The notes beneath the pieces are model-generated. The model was not told the origin of the DNA, ran no database searches, and saw nothing but the letters and a program-made list of their open reading frames with translations. From Chara braunii (lineage: Eukaryota > Streptophyta > Charophyceae > Charales > Characeae), in NCBI GenBank assembly GCA_003427395.1, contig BFEA01000117.1, positions 2,091,895-2,122,021 of the forward strand: 30,127 bases of DNA, in the 5' to 3' direction. The translations under genes and the position numbers were made by a program. This document shows positions 28,690 through 30,127 of the stretch, in pieces; the stretch's first letter is position 1; each line of letters opens with the position of its first letter.

Positions 28690-28887
28690 TTATTCCTCCT
28701 CCTTCTCACATTCTTCTTCTTTTTTTGAACCAGAGTTTTTCCCAATTTCATGAGCAGCCACTGCTGCTATGTTAACTTTAACATACCAATCATTTGGCTC
28801 ATCCTCTTTTTCTTTCCCAAACATCGATTTATAAACATAGGCATTAGGGATCTCTCCCCAACTGTCTCTCTCTTCAGGCCACAAACT
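28690..28887 (-). pseudogene. Pol linker between RNase H and integrase
   Basis: This is in frame with both neighbours, read as SLWPEERDSWGEIPNA, then KVNIAAVAAHEIG, and a very acidic Glu/Lys end closed by TAA. Spacer regions of this kind between RNase H and the integrase zinc finger are variable in Ty3/gypsy elements. No catalytic motif is expected. The TAA may be a mutated GAA or CAA in the Glu-rich run. Confidence 0.75.
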
Positions 28888-29988
28888 TCACTTGTAGGAG
28901 CATGGTACTTCATAATCCTCACCATCTTTCTCATTCAGAAAATTATCAACATAGGCAGATTCTTCAATCGTTCCGTTTACATCTTCTTCTTCTTCTTTCC
29001 TCCACTCATAACGGCTTAGGCCATCTGCTTTGTTCTTCTCAATGACAATCTTTTCCAAATTAAAATCAAAAGTCCAGATGAAGGTAATCCACCTGCTGAC
29101 TGTTGGATCTACCTGCTGGTGCTTCTTTATGGCACCAATCATAGCAGATGCATCAGTCCTCAAGATGAATCTCCTCCCTAATACATAATGTCTGAAGCAC
29201 CTGAGGCTATGGATGATTACCAACAGCTCTTTCCTGAATTGGGTATAACCTTTTTCTGTAGAATTAAGAGTCCTGCTCTCAAATCTCAGAGACCCCTCCT
29301 TCCCATTTTCATCTTTCTGAATGAGCATGCCACCCAGAGCAACTGGTCCTCCATCGGCCTCAATGATGAAGGGTTTTGCCTCCTCATCATCATAAAATGA
29401 CACTCCCAGCACTACACCACCATCTTTTAGTTTTTCCTGCAGAGTCTCTGCAGCGGCTAGTCTTTTATCATTCCAAGCTAAATTAGCCCCTTGCCTTACC
29501 ATCTCTCTCAGAGGCTCTACAAGGGTAGCAAAATGAGGAATAAAAATCATCCAGAATCCACAGACGCCCAAAAAGCTTATGACATTTGTCACTCTTTTGA
29601 GTGGCAGAAGCCAGTTTAAGATCTTGTCTATCTTTTTGGGGTCATGACTCCTACCCTTGGAGAAACATCTTAAGCCCAAAGTGATTACTTTTGGCTGAAA
29701 GAGAAGGGACTTTGGTCCACTGGCAGTCAAGTTATATTTTTGAAGTCTCTCTAGGATCATTTTTACTCCTTCAGCGTGTTCCCAGACAATCTTCCTGACT
29801 CCGCCTGCGACCAAAGTCTCATCCCTTACTAGAGGTCCTTTTACAGGATTGTCATCAATATAGGGGTTGGTTATCTCAGGAGAAATATCTTGCATGACGT
29901 GGATCATATCCCTTTGAACCACTGCCACACCGTTAGTCAAACCCTGAGGTACCACGCACATCTGAATGAGCCCTCTTGGCCTATGTTT
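28888..29988 (-). pseudogene. Reverse transcriptase (C-terminal part) and RNase H
   Basis: The frame enters at GLIQ just before the Met at 29961. VPQGLTN (residues 4-10 from that Met) is the motif before the RT palm helix, and YIDD (34-37) is the catalytic motif. Next come SGPKS (81-85), the LG...R thumb region and SFLGVCGFW (129-137). RNase H follows with all four acidic residues: D203 (EADGG), E245 (QFRKE), D270 (RTDAS) and D313 in NKADGLSR. RNA-dependent DNA synthesis and template RNA removal are the family's known roles. The fingers and the first catalytic Asp lie beyond the break, so it is inactive. The frame ends at TGA, a likely CGA-to-TGA change, and the protein continues beyond it. 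Confidence 0.95.
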
Positions 29989-29990
29989 CC

Positions 29991-30127
29991 CCTTGGACGT
30001 GGCCGAATTCAGCCACGGCCGCTCTGGTCGAGAACTTTCGGTCGCGGCCGGAATGGGAGGGGGTTTGGGGGGCGGGTAGGGGTTTCGAGTCGGGGGGGGC
30101 TCCCCTACCCCCTCGCAAAAAAAAAAA
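29991..30127. other. GC-rich segment with G-quadruplex motif and poly-A end
   Basis: Pol homology stops and the DNA becomes very GC-rich. GGCCG-type inverted repeats occur near 29999-30050. G runs of 3 to 6 at 30055-30082 (GGGAGGGGG-TTT-GGGGGG-C-GGG-TA-GGGG) form a strong intramolecular G-quadruplex pattern. GGGTAGGGG (30074-30082) can pair with CCCCTACCC downstream (30102-30110). Eleven A residues end the window. It could be an inserted poly-A retroposon or an assembly join. Confidence 0.6.

Larger units (their letters stand above)
27382..29990 (-). mobile_element. Ty3/gypsy-type retrotransposon pol fragment
   Basis: The order RT, RNase H, integrase on the minus strand defines Ty3/gypsy (Metaviridae-type) rather than Ty1/copia. 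The separate open pieces at 29961-28888, 28884-28690, 28635-27802 and 27630-27382 are all in one frame, separated only by stop codons. Internal stops are TGA 28888-28890, TAA 28690-28692, TGA 27802-27804 and TGA 27661-27663. The final stop is TAG at 27382. Protease and the RT fingers are missing, because homology ends at about 29975-29995. There is no frameshift, so decay is by point mutation and fairly recent. The element cannot make a complete pol as read. Confidence 0.95.

Noticed and set aside
1-30127. tRNA or rRNA genes
   Set aside because: No cloverleaf with a GGTTCGAATCC-type arm and no conserved rRNA segments were found by eye. A dedicated scan could still reveal a degenerate tRNA.

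Overview
This window looks like nuclear DNA from a eukaryote, most likely a plant or green alga, and consists mainly of repeats, decayed mobile elements and an unfamiliar family of small coding units. The evidence is long (GA)n and poly-T tracts, a MITE-like element, a Ty3/gypsy-type pol gene, AT-rich spacers with no dense genes, and no bacterial operon structure. The pol gene has a VPQG-type reverse transcriptase motif and an ADGLSR-type RNase H end. I associate that lineage with charophyte algae and some fungi, but this is recollection and not proof. No tRNA, rRNA or CRISPR array was recognised.

Layout. (1) 1-10330 is AT-rich and essentially gene-free. It holds a large direct duplication (408-4123 against 6945-9202). 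Only the left copy carries a 1.27-kb insertion, which contains a 198-bp Tourist-like MITE. A (GA)n block near 6.46-6.72 kb contains an artificial sequence: two head-to-head Tn5 mosaic ends, the circularisation adapter of Nextera mate-pair libraries. (2) 10331-17990 is visibly more GC- and purine-rich, with abrupt edges. Almost all of it reads as plus-strand coding sequence, partly intact and partly broken by isolated in-frame stops. A recurring pattern runs through it: a strand of the type VRIYL, a W..A...V..E...L helix, then another strand. At least a dozen diverged copies are visible, ending in a near-identical tandem duplication at 15.93-17.1 kb. A gag-like reading follows at 17.4-17.93 kb. 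(3) 18000-24100 holds at least four members of what looks like the same family on the minus strand, separated by AT-rich DNA with minisatellites. (4) 24200-25400 has a TATA-like element and a plus-strand ORF for an RG-rich basic protein. (5) 25400-27380 is non-coding with degenerate 65-71 bp repeats. (6) 27382-29990 is a minus-strand pol remnant (RT, RNase H, integrase, GPY-type end) in one frame with four nonsense codons and an altered integrase catalytic residue. It is cut off by a GC-rich, G-quadruplex-prone segment ending in poly-A at the window edge.

How it fits together. The pol remnant supplies known retrotransposon functions but is dead as read. The unknown family lies next to a gag-like fragment on the plus strand and downstream of pol on the minus strand. 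It may be extra coding content of a large retrotransposon, or a host gene family broken up by such elements. The sequence alone does not decide this.
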